From: Ovis canadensis
Taxonomy: Eukaryota > Chordata > Mammalia > Artiodactyla > Bovidae
Direction of reading: 5' to 3'
Length of the DNA stretch: 64,000 nucleotides
Assembly (NCBI RefSeq): GCF_042477335.2
Contig: NC_091247.1
Location: 890,501-954,500, forward strand
A program made the position numbers and the translations under genes. Positions 34,233 through 44,274 of the stretch are shown here, one piece after another (the first letter of the stretch is position 1; each line of letters opens with the position of its first letter). Below the pieces are notes generated by a model, which saw only the letters and a program-made list of their open reading frames with translations, did no database searches and had not been told where the DNA came from.

Positions 34233-36535
34233 CAGAAAAGTCCACGCAAGCCCTTGTGTATGGGGTGGGGTGTGGGGTGAAGGGGACCCACTGGATGCCA
34301 GGACACAGCAGCTGCCCGCAGGCACTGGCCTCTAGTTGGGGGAAGAAGATGGGGTCAACCTGGAGGAGGGGCCGGGCTCCTCTCCCCTCACTGGCCCTTC
34401 TAAACAGAGCTGTTAAAGTGCTGCTGGAAAGGGCCCGCAGCCAGGAGCTCAAGAGAGAAGAGTTTCCACCAGAGATGAGGCCCTGCAGGGGCCCTGAAGG
34501 GGAAGGGTGGGCAGCTCCACGGGCCCCTCTGGCGGCTGCTCTGCGGACGTGGCAGGGGTGGCAGGGATGGTTAGACAGTCCCAGTGCCGCGGGGGAGGCT
34601 GTGGTCCTGTTAAGGCTGGCACACAACGTGGCAGGCGGTTCAGACGACCAGGTGGAGAAAGCACGGGCGGTGTGTCTGCGCTTCCCGTGTCCAAGGCCAC
34701 TGCAGGCGCACGCGCGGGCTTGGAGCCACAGGCGCGCGCGCAGGGTGCTTTCGTTTGCTGGGTTTCTCTCTCCCACTTGGCCTGCTTTGCTAGGGCCACC
34801 GTAACAGAGAACCGCCACCAGGCAGCTTACACACCAGACACCTGCTCTCACCCTCGGGGGCTAGAAGTTCAAGGTCGAGGTGCTGGCAGGTTGGATCCTC
34901 CTGAGGTCATGGGGTGGCGAGAGCTCCCTGCTCTCCCAGCCGCTGGGGGTCTTCTGGTTGCCTCTGGTGTCCTTGGCTTGTAGGACATCGCCTGGCTCTC
35001 TGCCTCCAGCTCCACACAGGGCTCTCCGTCTCTGTGTGTGAAGGTGTCCATATCTGCCCTTGTTATGGGGACACAGTCATACGGGCTGGCGCCCATTGCC
35101 ATGACCTCATCTTGATCACCCCCCTTTCCAAATACAGCCACATTCTGAGAGTGGGGGCTGGGGGGAGGGCTGGAACATGTGAATTCAGAGGGGGCAGCCA
35201 TAACACCGGAGAACCTCAGGCCAGCCTGCCCTCCATCCTCCGTGGCTGCACCAGGCTCCCACCCCCGGAGGACTGCAGGCTGTTGATTCATCCTTCGAGT
35301 ACTTACGGGGACGTCCCAGAGGCGCTGCCGTTTACCGGGAGTGTTTCCCCACATCCTTGCCAAGAATATGGCGGTCACATTTCTATCCGTTGAACCACAA
35401 ACCATTACCTCTCTTGTTCTGATTTGTTCTTGAAATAAGTGTGCACTGAAACCCTCGTGTGTTCTGTTGGGGGTTTTATTTCCTTTATTCAGAGCCACCT
35501 GTTCATTGCACCATTTTCCTAACGGACGTGTGAGGGTGTTTCCACACACAGGCCATCTGGCGAGCAGGGCCCGGGCCCCCCTCCAGGATGGGCTGTGTGA
35601 TAAGGAAGCAGGAACCCAGCTGGGCGACCCCCTACCAGTGGTTGTAGAGCCGCCCGTGGTGGTGGCAGATGGGTCGGAGGCCCAGGCCCGGAGGCCACAG
35701 TACGGCCAGGTCAGCCCGGCTCGTGGCGGGGCCTGTGCCCGGGGCCCTGACCAGTGCTGGGTCTGGGGAGGGGCTGTCAGGCTGGGCCCGAGCGGGGCGG
35801 GGCCCTGGGCCTGGAGGAAGGCGCGTGCAGACCCCACGGTGGCCACCAGGCGGCGCGGCACCTCCACAGCCCGGCCCGGGCGGGAGACGCTGCGAGCGGC
35901 CGCTACTGGGCAGGTGCGCGCGCACCTGGGGGGCTGCCAACCCCCAGCCTCTTCTGTCCCTTCCTTCCAGTCCGAGAGGAGGGCGGTTCCCATGGGCCAG
36001 AAACTTGGGGCGTCTAACACCAAGAGCTCTTCTTTTCAAAGGTTAAGGACCGGGAGAAACACACCGCGACCGCACAGGGGAGAGGCAGGGGCGTGGGGTG
36101 GGCGGGCGCGCCCCGGGGACAGCTCACAGGTAGGAAGGGGGCGTCCCTTCCAAGTGGCTTCCCACTCTTGTGACGCCCTGGTCGGCAGGTGAGGAAACTG
36201 AGGCTGTGGCCAGGCTATTCCCAACTCCCCCGCTCCCTGGCCTGGGCGTCCACTGGGGGGAGGGCAGCGGGGCTTTTGGTGGGGGCGACCCTGACCCAGA
36301 GCTGCCCCCGCCGTCCACTGCCTCCTCCTCCATCACTCTGTCCCCTTCCCTCCCCCGGGACCCCCGGGGGCTTCGGTACGGTCTGAGCTCCCTTGTGCCC
36401 GCCCCGCAGGAGCCTGGCAGCCTTCCCAGCCGAGGTGACTCCACAGGGCGGGCCGGGGCTGGGGAGGGCGGGGCGCTCGGAGAACCTTAAAGAGCGCTCC
36501 CGGCCCGCCCAGGCCCTGCTGCCGCGGCTCCCACC
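34233..36535. other. ABCA2-CLIC3 intergenic region
   Basis: No supportable exon in about 2.3 kb. It contains an old interspersed repeat at about 34785-35220 and AT-richer sequence to about 35500. A GC-rich stretch then leads to the CLIC3 promoter, where TTAAAG at 36487-36492 is a weak TATA-like element about 45 bp before the start codon. Confidence 0.5.
34785..35220 (+). repeat. Ancient mammalian interspersed repeat, family not fixed
   Basis: Recognisable phrases are ctagggccaccgtaacagag, tagaagttcaaggtcgaggt, ctccttggcttgtag-like text, ggggacacagtcatac, ccatgacctcatcttgatca and ccaaatacagccacattctg. Together they follow a very common old mammalian repeat consensus that I recognise but cannot assign to a family with confidence. 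Confidence 0.55.
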
Positions 36536-38361
36536 ATGGCTGAGGCCGGCAAGCTCCAGCTGTTCGTCAAGGTGCCAGGCTGCCGGGGCTGGGGGAGGTC
36601 CAGGGGAGGGGTGCTCTGTGGGGCTCTATTTTCTGGGGCAGGCTGGGGGGGGTCTGTGGGCTCAGGCTGTCTCATGCAGGCTGTGTAACTGGGTGGGGGG
36701 GACAGGGGGTGCATTAGAAGGGAGAGCACGCCATCCCCAAAAGGGCTGAGGTGGCCCCATCCTCCTGGAAAAAAAGCCCCTTAGGGGTTGAACCAGGCAG
36801 GTAGCCCGAGGCTGGGGCTCAGGGGCTGTGCCAGGCAGCCCCCTCAGTGCCCAGATCTGCGATCCCTGCGAAGGGACTGCCAAGTCCTGGCCTCCTCCCA
36901 CCCTTGGAGCCCAGGGCAGCAAGGTGCCCAGCTGGACGGGATGAATCACTCAGAAAACAGCTCCATTGGCCCGACCCACCCTTATGACCAGCCTGCAGGG
37001 CCTGGTGCCCAGGGGCCTGGCCTCTGCCCAGGCTCTGAAGATAAGGGTCAAGGGGCCAGGCCCCACAGCCAGGGTCCCACCCCTGCACCCCTCATCCTGG
37101 CACCCTGCCCAGCCTCCAGGCCCTTGGCAGCTCCGCAGACCCCTCCTCCCAGGGACCAAGTCAAGGGCCTTCACCGGCCACTTGTCAAAGTTGTGCCTGA
37201 GAGCGCAGGAGCCCTGGGCAGCAGGAGCCCACAGGGGTCCTGGGTGTGCCCCCTGCCCTGGCAGCCCCGTGTGCCCCACTCCAGGCCAGCGAGGACGGCG
37301 AGAGCGTGGGCCACTGCCCCTCCTGCCAGAGGCTCTTCATGGTCCTGCTTCTCAAGGGCGTGCCCTTCACACTCACCACTGTGGACACCCGCAGGTGAGC
37401 CCTGCCCCGGGACCCTGGCCTCGCGCTCCTCAGCCAGCCACCTCCCGCCCTGCCTCGTGCCCACAGGTCCCCGGAGGTGCTGAAGGACTTCGCCCCAGGC
37501 TCCCAGCTGCCCATCCTGCTCTGCGACGGCGACGCCAAAACCGACACGCTGCAGATCGAGGAGTTTCTGGAGGAGACGTTGGGGCCCCCAGAGTGAGGGC
37601 AGAGCCCAGGAGGGGCCGGCGGACAGGCCACCCCGGGGCAGAGGCCAGGAGGGGCAGAGGCCAGGAGGGGCAGAGGCCAGGAGGGGCAGAGGCCAGGAGG
37701 GGCAGAGCGGGCCTGGAAGGGGCCGCGGGCTCTGACTCGCACCGCTCCCCCTCCAGATTCCCCAGCCTGGCGCCCAGATACAGGGAGTCTGCCGCAGCGG
37801 GCAACGACGTCTTTCACAAGTTCTCCGCCTTCATCAAGAACCCGGTGCCCACGCAGGACGACGGTGAGGGTCTGGAGGCGCGGCGAGGGTGGGGGGAGAG
37901 GCGCCCCGGCCGGCCCTCACCGGGCCCCTCCCCCTCAGCTCTGTACCAGCAGCTGCTGCGCGCCCTCGCCAAGCTGGACAGCTACCTGCGCGCGCCCCTG
38001 GAGCACGAGCTGGGGCGCGAGCCGCAGCTGCGCGAGTCCCGCCGCCGCTTTCTGGACGGCGATCAGCTCACGCTGGCCGACTGCGGCCTGCTGCCCAAGC
38101 TGCACGTCGTGAACGTGAGCGCCGGGGCGGGGCGGGGCGGGGCGGGGCGCGCAGGGCAGGGCAGACCCGCCAGGAGACCCTGACGGCGCCCCTCGCCCGC
38201 AGACGGTGTGCGCGCACTTCCGCCAAGCTCCCATCCCCGCTGAGCTGCGCGGCGTCCGCCGCTACCTGGACTGCGCCCTGCAAGAGAAGGAGTTCAAGTA
38301 CACGTGTCCCCACAGCGCCGAGATCCTGGCGGCGTACCGGCCCGTCGTGCGCCCCCGCTAG
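36536..38361 (+). CDS. CLIC3: Chloride intracellular channel protein 3
   Basis: CLIC3 is a glutathione-transferase-fold protein that can be soluble or membrane-inserted; the family has glutaredoxin-like oxidoreductase activity, and CLIC3 is linked to recycling of integrins and to kinase partners. Coding exons: 36536-36571, 37285-37394, 37467-37592, 37757-37863, 37939-38114, 38203-38361. Phases agree and give 237 aa (human 236). The redox motif CPSC is at about residues 23-26 in [20 protein letters not shown], which overlaps the putative transmembrane segment. Other anchors are [24 protein letters not shown], the helix [20 protein letters not shown] and the end [20 protein letters not shown]. 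The start has a good context (CCACCATGG). The gene runs head to tail behind ABCA2 and tail to tail with PAXX. Confidence 0.97.
37641..37706 (+). repeat. 16-bp tandem repeat in CLIC3 intron 3
   Basis: Four near-perfect copies of GAGGCCAGGAGGGGCA start at 37641, 37657, 37673 and 37689, with a related half copy upstream. The array occupies nearly half of the 164-bp intron between exons 3 and 4. Confidence 0.9.
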
Positions 38362-38394
38362 CGCCCCCGCCACCTGCCCACCCGTCTGCAGCCC

Positions 38395-38400
38395 CATAAA
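38395..38400 (+). terminator. CLIC3 polyadenylation signal, variant CATAAA
   Basis: CATAAA lies 34 bp after the stop codon and is the only signal-like sequence before the PAXX 3' end, implying a very short 3' UTR. It is a variant hexamer, so this is less certain than the others. Confidence 0.5.
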
Positions 38401-38999
38401 GGCACCTCTGCCCCGGTGAGCGCGAAGGGGCATCGGAGGGACCAGAGGCCCTCAGTTTCTGCCACTCCCAAACGCCCACCGTGGGCCGATCAACTCCAGA
38501 CAACAGCCCACAAGGATAGGCAGGGAAGCCGGTGGGCGGGGTGCGGCCCATCTCCCTACTCCTCCTGGGTGGCGGGACTGGACTGGGCTCCCAAACCAGT
38601 CAGGCCAGGGTGGGGCGGCAGGATGGCTGGGGAGGGTGGGGAGCGAAGCCCCATATGGGCAACTCCGGGCCAGAGGGCGGGCCCCACATTCCTCAGCTCT
38701 GCCCAAGCGCAGGCCACCCCCCACCTCCCTTCCCTGGCCATCGTGTGGGGTCTGCACCACTGAGGCGTGTGCCCCAGCAGCAGGAACAAGGTTTCTAGCC
38801 TCTCAGAGCCCCACCCTTGCACAGCCGGCTGGGCTCCTGGGCGTGCCCCTGGGCGTGCCAAGCAGGGACAGGTGGGCAGGGCTAGAGAGGTGGGCAGTCT
38901 CACCAGGAAGCACAGAGCCTGACACGGCCCCATGCCCGGCCCGCGGACCCGGGAGCCAGCGTCTGGCCATGACCTCGTGACTTTCGCCAGATGAAGATG
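38401..38999. other. CLIC3-PAXX tail-to-tail spacer
   Basis: About 600 bp separates the two convergent polyadenylation signals. I see no exon or repeat that I can support here. Confidence 0.5.
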
Positions 39000-39005
39000 T
39001 TTATT
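39000..39005 (-). terminator. PAXX polyadenylation signal AATAAA
   Basis: The plus strand reads TTTATT, giving AATAAA on the minus strand about 130 bp beyond the PAXX stop codon. Confidence 0.8.
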
Positions 39006-39133
39006 TGATGGGGAAGGGGCTGGAGGAGTGGCCTTGTTCGCGCCTGGCAGCAGGCTGGGCAGGTGCTGGCTAGAGGTCCAGGGGGCCGCCCCTGCCCTCG
39101 CCTCACAGGCACTGTCCTGACTCTGTGGTGCCT

Positions 39134-40472
39134 TCAGGGATCATCAAAGTCTACACCACTTGCCGGCTTCTTACTGGGAGAGAAGAGGGGATGATGCTGT
39201 GGGGTGTGGAGGGGCGGGCGGGGTCCACGCTGGACGATGGGCACAGGAGGGACAGGGGGTGGGGGGGCACCTCTTGAAGCCGGGGTTGATGAGAGACTCC
39301 CCTGGACACCGCCTCTTGACCCCAGGTCCAGGGCCACCTCTCTGAGGATCTGGGTCTGGGGAAACAGGAGGAGGGCGGGGGGGGAGGGTCCTGAGTCCAG
39401 CAAGACCCCAGGCCCACGACCCCCTCCCACGAGTACAGAGCCCCTCTCTGGACTTTGAGGCTTGTTCTTGAGTCCCAGCAGAGTCAGCGGGGTGCCAAAC
39501 CGAGTCACAAGTGACAGGCCTTACCTGGTAAGAAGAGATGAGGCCCCGCCTGCCAGGCGCTCTTCCTGGGGCTGGTGGCTGTCTCCTCTGCTGCAGCAGC
39601 TGGGGGGTGGAAAGCAGGAATGCAGGCCCGGCCTGGGGAACCCTAGTGAGCCTAGGTGGGGGGTTCCCACCCCCACCTACCTGCCAGCTGCCGCTCCAAG
39701 CTGCACACACGCTCTGCCAGGCCCAGCATCAGTGTCTGCAACCTGGAGGCTGCCTCTGGGCCTGGCACCTTGGACAGGTCGAGTTCCAGCGCCGAGGGCC
39801 CCCCTGAAAGGGTCAGGGATGCTCTGTCTTCCTGCAGGGTGAGAGTCACAGCTTGCTGCTTGCAGGCTGCCCTGGGGGAGGAGGGGGGCTGAGAACCATG
39901 GCCACATCCACTGCTCCCCACCCACCCTGCCTCTCTGCTCAGAGGCTCACCTGAATCGGAGGGCGATGTCTTCAGCTGCACTGAGGCCAAAACGGGCTTG
40001 CTACAGGGCACAAGGGCTGGTCATCAGGGGCCTGAGACCCTACGGCCTCTGGGGACACCCTCAATCTGCGCGACCACAGCCTCCCGGGACAGCTGCAGGG
40101 CCGTGGGAGGGGTGCCCAGGTACTTCTGGTAAATTCCAGGCCGCCCCTTGAGAGCCCACAGGCGGTCCGCGCTGCAGGTGTGTGGTGCAGCGGGGGGCCT
40201 CCCGGCCACCCAGGAGCCCCGTTACCCACCAGGGCCGCCAGGCGGTCCGGCGTGAAGCAGGTGCTCCAGAGCTCCGCGGCGTCCGTCACACTGCGGGGCA
40301 GGGGCAGTCAGGCCGGGCCGCCCGCGACCCCTCGCAGCCCCGCGGGACCCACTACCCACCAGAGGTTGAAGCCGCCGCGTTCCCCGGGCCCGCCGCCCTC
40401 CCCCTCGCAGTAGCACACGAAGCGCGGGGGTCCGGGGCCCGGCGGCAGCGTGCAGAGAGGCGGCGGCACCAT
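39134..40472 (-). CDS. PAXX: PAXX, non-homologous end-joining factor
   Basis: PAXX is an XRCC4/XLF-family protein that binds Ku at DNA double-strand breaks and supports ligation. Minus-strand exons in order: 40360-40472, 40230-40290, 39951-40000, 39681-39871, 39525-39599, 39271-39355, 39134-39173. The total is 204 aa, the length I recall for human. The head domain begins MVPPPLCTLPPGPGPPRFVC and contains VTDAAELWSTCFTPDRLAAL. Then come FGLSAAEDI, the coiled-coil-type segment LTLQEDRASLTLSGGPSALE and LMLGLAERVCSLERQLA. The C-terminal Ku-binding tail is SKKPASGVDFDDP, with V199 and F201 in place. The exon 5 acceptor at 39599 was chosen among nearby AGs because it gives an Ala run and the expected length. 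Confidence 0.95.
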
Positions 40473-40720
40473 GGCGCCTCGGCGGGCGGACGGATCCGGC
40501 GGGCAGGGCTTCGGGGCAGGGGCGCCTGCGGGCCCGGGGCGCCTGCGGGCCCGGGGCGCCTGCGGGCCCGGGGCGCCTGCGGGCCCGGGGCGCCTGCGGG
40601 CCCGGGGCGCCTGCCGATCTGGGGCGCCTCGGGACCTGGAGCGCCTGCGCGGGCAAAAGGCTTCCGGAGCGGGGCGGGCTGGGGCGGGGCTTAGTCCGGG
40701 GCGGGGCCTGCGCCTTTGCC
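40300..40720. promoter_or_regulatory. PAXX CpG-island promoter
   Basis: CpG-rich sequence spans PAXX exon 1 and the region upstream of its start codon (40472, minus strand). It includes a GC-rich tandem repeat (40521-40625) and GGGGCGGGGC boxes near 40670-40700. There is no TATA box. Confidence 0.6.
40521..40625 (-). repeat. 17-bp tandem repeat just upstream of the PAXX start codon
   Basis: About six copies of GGCGCCTGCGGGCCCGG (plus-strand reading) recur every 17 bp from near 40521, then decay to about 40650. The array begins about 50 bp upstream of the start codon, in the 5' UTR or core promoter. Each unit contains the palindromes GGCGCC and GGGCCC. Confidence 0.92.
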
Positions 40721-41273
40721 GTGGGGAGGGGCGACGTGCACGGCTCTGGCTCCCGGGTTGCTTTCACCGAACGTGGTCACCGTCTGGGGCTCTTTGGACC
40801 TTCCCTCCTGCGCGCCCCCTGTCCCCGCTGAGTCCGGGGCTCCCCCCTTGGCGCAAGCCCTGGGGGGCGTAAGCCCCTCCGGCAACCACTTTGGCCTCAG
40901 ATCTCTTTGACCGCCCCCCCTTCTCTGGTCCCTGCGGCCTCCCCCTGGCCTCCGCACCCCGCTTCCTGTGTCAACTGGACCAAGTCAAATACAAAGCACA
41001 ATAAAGTATGGTGACTCGCGCCAGCCTTCCGGCCTTCCGCCCCTCGTTTGTTCGCTCCGCCGTGTTTAGCCAGCGCCCCTTGCTTCCCGGTGTTGTCCCG
41101 GCCCGGAGCTCACCTTGATCAGTAGCCAGGTCTCTGATCTCCTGGAGCTGGGGAGCGCTCACTGGATGGACAATGAAGCATGAAGTCCTCAGGTCGCGCC
41201 CAGTGCCCTCTGAGCTGTGACCTGGAAGAAGAGAGGGATGGAGCACGCCAGGAAAGGGGGCACCAGGCAGAGG

Positions 41274-41345
41274 GGGCGGCCTCTGCAGAAGCCGGGCTGT
41301 GGACACAGGAGGCGGCCTCTGCAGAAGCCCTGCTGTGGACACAGG
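41274..41345 (+). repeat. 37-bp tandem duplication
   Basis: Two copies of a unit beginning GGCGGCCTCTGCAGAAGCC and ending GTGGACACAGGA follow one another with a few differences. There is no coding significance. Confidence 0.8.
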
Positions 41346-42016
41346 ACAGCTCTGCCCCAGGCTTTGCGAGGCTGGGGTGACAGGACCGAGGCATCTGGGG
41401 GTGGCTGGCGGGTGGGTTTGTAAGCTGTGATGATGGGTTTCAAACGTGCCTGTAGCCAAGCCTGCCGCAAGCGGCCGCTGCAACCTGCTTCACAGCCCTC
41501 ACCCGCCCCCGCCCCCTCCCCCCACCCAGTGCCAGCCTCTGGACCTCTGCGTGCGCTGTTGTCTGCCTGGTACCCCCTCCCCAGACTCACGCACTCCCTT
41601 CAGGTCTTTACGCAGAGGTCCCTTACCGGTGAGGCCTTCTCTTGTTTTATACCTGATTTCAACACCCTGCCCCGCATCTCGTGTCCTCTCCTCTCTGTGT
41701 TTACTCACTTTTCAGCTTGTCCCTATACAAGGTATCTTCTGATGTACCTGCGGTGACAGCAGCCTCTAAGACGGCCCCCAACCGAGTGCCCTCCTAGTTT
41801 TGCACCTTTGGGGACCCCTCCCCTGAGCCTGCGCTGGATGGAGCCCCTCGAGGATAGCCGATAGAATGTGTTGGAAGCGATGGGCTGCCACTTCTTTCTT
41901 CCTCTGGAATTGTTCACACAGGACAAGGAGCCCGGTGGCAAAGGACCAGGGCCCAGCGCGGGGAAGCCCAGACCCCGACCCGCTCCCGGGGGAGCCTTCC
42001 GCTGGGAACACAGCCT

Positions 42017-42028
42017 CCACCAGAGGGC
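42017..42028 (+). promoter_or_regulatory. CTCF-like core motif
   Basis: CCACCAGAGGGC is an exact match to the CTCF core CCASYAGRKGGC. It lies between the PAXX side and the start of the retroelement cluster. Occupancy is inference. Confidence 0.5.
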
Positions 42029-42139
42029 ACACAGCCAGCTTCTGGACCCTCAGAAACAGGCAGATAACACACGCTGTTTCCAGCTGCTGAGTGCTGGGGT
42101 TAATCTTTCTGCAGTAGGTTACTAATACGGTTATTTATT

Positions 42140-42485
42140 CTCTTTCCTGCCCATTTTACCATGAGGTTCACGAGGGCAGGGCTTTCCATCTGTGTCATTC
42201 GCCATTGTATTCTCAGTGTTTAAACGGTGGCTGGCACGCTCTTGTTGTTCTGTTGCTAAGTCACGTCAGACTCTTTGTGACGCCCATGGACCACAGCATG
42301 CCTTCACTATCTCCATCACTGTCTCCCGGAGTTTGCTCAGACTCATGTCCGTCGAGGTGGTGGTGCCATCCAACCATCCCATCCTGTCGTCCCCTTCTCC
42401 TCCTGCCCTGAGTCTTTCCCAGCATCAGGGTCTTTTCTAACGGGTGGAACATAGAGAGGTTTAATAAATACACAAATGAGTGGAT
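42140..42485 (+). repeat. LINE2 (L2) 3' end, interrupted by a BovB fragment
   Basis: The left part reads ctttcctgcccattttacca, cacgagggcagggctttcca, attgtattctcagtg, ggtggctggcacg. The right part, after the inserted BovB piece, resumes with catagagaggtttaataaat and acacaaatgagtgg. This matches the familiar L2 3' end (…gggcaggg…, …tgcctggcac…, …caataaat…). The L2 is the older element. Confidence 0.65.
42241..42443 (-). repeat. BovB-derived 3' fragment inserted in L2
   Basis: The plus strand begins ttgttgttctgttgctaagt, then gactctttgtgacgcccatg and cccagcatcagggtctttt. This is the antisense of the BovB/ART2A 3' region, so the element lies on the minus strand with its 3' end at the low coordinate. 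It splits the L2 between its ggcac and catag landmarks. Confidence 0.8.
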
Positions 42486-42927
42486 GCAGAGTGGAGAGCT
42501 GTTGGCGGGTTTAAGCAGGGGTGGGATGGAGGTGTCCATTCTGATTTTTGTGTATAAAGCCCATGTTGAATGTCATGAGGCGGGGGGATCAAGGGTTGCA
42601 GTGGTGAAGGCAAGGGGGGCAGGGAGAACAGTAGAGGGCTGCTGAGTTCCTACAGCAGAGCTGATGCAGCCGGGGCCAGGGGCTCAGAGTGAAGTTGGAG
42701 AGAGGTAGCAGGAAGGAGGGGATGGATCATGGATGACCCCTGCATTTCGCAAGTGTAGAAAAGCCCTTCCCAAGATGATTGGGGCAGGGCAGGATTGGAG
42801 GAAACCTGGGGCTTCTCCTTTTCATGGAATTCCTGACATGACTGTATGTCTGATGGAGGTGAGTGAAAGCTGCTGTGCTTGCAAGACTCTAGTCTAGACG
42901 ATCAGGCCGGGAGGTGTGTGTGTGGCG
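42486..42927. other. Unannotated stretch between L2 and BovB
   Basis: About 440 bp of lower-GC sequence with no gene or repeat that I can identify. It ends in a short GT-rich run just before the next BovB. Confidence 0.4.
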
Positions 42928-43590
42928 CCACCACCCCTCGTCGTCCAGTCGCTAAGCCGTGTCCACCTCTGTGCGACCCCAGGGACTGCGGCATAGCACG
43001 CTCCTCTGTCCTCTACCATCTCCTGGAGTTTGTTCAGCCTCATGTCCATTGAACTGAGCCAGTGATGTTATCTAAGCATTGAATCCTCTGCTGCCCCTTT
43101 CTCCTTTTCCCTTCCATTTTTCCTAGCATCAGGGTCTTTTCCAGTGAGTTGGCTCTTCACATCAGGTGACCAACATACTGAAGCTTCAGCTTCAATAGAC
43201 CTTCCAAAGAATATTCAGGGTTGATTTCCCTCAGGACTGACTGGTTTGCTCCCCTTGCAGTCCAAGGGACCCTCAACAGGCTTCTCCAACACCACAGTTC
43301 AGAAGCATCAATTCTTTGGCATTCAGCCTTCTTTATTGCTCAACTCTCACATCCATACATGACTACTGGAAAAACGCTAGCTTTGACTAGATGGACGTTT
43401 GTTGGCAAACTCGTACATTTGCTTTTTAATACACTGTCGAGGTTTGCCATACTGTCTCTTCCAAGGAGCAAGCACGTTTTAATTTCATGGCTGCAGTCAC
43501 CGTCCGCAGTGATTTTGGAGACCAAGAAAAAAAAATCTAGCACTATTTTCTATTTTTTTGCCCAACTATTTGCCATGAAATGATGGGACC
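42928..43590 (-). repeat. BovB LINE, 3' segment (antisense)
   Basis: Antisense BovB sequence from the 3' end (ccagtcgctaagccgtgtcc) through tccaacaccacagttcagaa and catggctgcagtcaccgtcc to ccatgaaatgatgggacc. At 43591 it joins BovB sequence in the opposite orientation. I interpret it as the 3' part of a 5'-inverted (twin-primed) insertion continuing at 43591-44059. Confidence 0.85.
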
Positions 43591-44059
43591 GTGATCAATG
43601 CAAAGAATTAGAGGGAAAAAAATAGAATGGAAAGACTAAAGATCTGTTCAAGAAAACTAGAGATACCAAGGAACACTTCATGCAAAGATGGATGGGCACA
43701 ATAAAGGACAGAAATGGTATGGACCTAACAGAAGCAGAAGATACTACAAAGACGTGGGAGGAATATATAGAAGAACTGTACAAAAAAGACCTTTACGACC
43801 CAGATAACCACGATGGTGTGATCACTCACCTGGAGCCAGACATCCTGGAATGTGAACTCAAGTGGGCCTTAGAAAGCATCACTACAAACAAAGCTAGTGG
43901 AGGTGATGGAATTCCAGTTGAGCTATTTCAAATCCTGAAAGATGATGCTGTGAAAGTGCTGCACTCAATATGCCAGCAAATTTGAAAAGCTGAGCAGGAC
44001 TGGAAAAGTTCAGTTTTAATTCCAATCCTAAAGAAAGGCAATGCCAAAGAATCTTCAAA
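43591..44059 (+). repeat. BovB LINE, inverted reverse-transcriptase segment
   Basis: Sense-strand BovB sequence from just upstream of the reverse transcriptase into its first motifs. The open part reads MQRWMGTIKDRNGMDLTEAE, then ECELKWALESITTNKASGGD and GIPVELFQILKDDAVKVLHS. It ends at the Bov-tA SINE. Its RNA position lies upstream of the 42928-43590 segment, as expected for a twin-primed insertion on the minus strand. Confidence 0.85.
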
Positions 44060-44274
44060 GTGAAAGTGAAGTGAAGTTGCTCAGTCGTGTCCGACTGTTT
44101 GTGATCCCACGGACTGTAGCCTACCAGTCTCCTCCGTCCATGGTATTTTCCAGGCAAGAATACTAGAGTGGGTTGCCATTTCCTTCTCCAGGAGATCTTA
44201 CCAACCCAGGGATTGAACCAAGGTCTCCCACATTGTAGGCAGACACTTTACCGTCTGAGCCACCAGGGAAGTCC
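44060..44274 (-). repeat. Bov-tA-type SINE
   Basis: The plus strand starts gtgaagttgctcagtcgtgt and ends ccgtctgagccaccagggaa then gtcc. This is the antisense of the ruminant tRNA-derived SINE (…ggtggctcagatggta… at its 5' end, …cgactgagc… at its 3' end). It separates two oppositely oriented BovB segments. Confidence 0.85.

Larger units (their letters stand above)
40721..42139. other. PAXX-LCNL1 intergenic region, proximal part
   Basis: No supportable gene. It contains a 37-bp tandem duplication (41274-41345) and a CTCF-like motif (42017-42028). The AATAAA at about 40999 on the plus strand follows no recognisable gene and is probably chance. Confidence 0.5.

Noticed and set aside
36966-38183. 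405-codon open frame across CLIC3
   Set aside because: It passes through CLIC3 introns and is a frame shadow; the spliced CLIC3 model explains the conserved pieces.
40997-41002. Plus-strand AATAAA downstream of the PAXX promoter
   Set aside because: No upstream plus-strand exon was found, and the context is not clearly a gene end.
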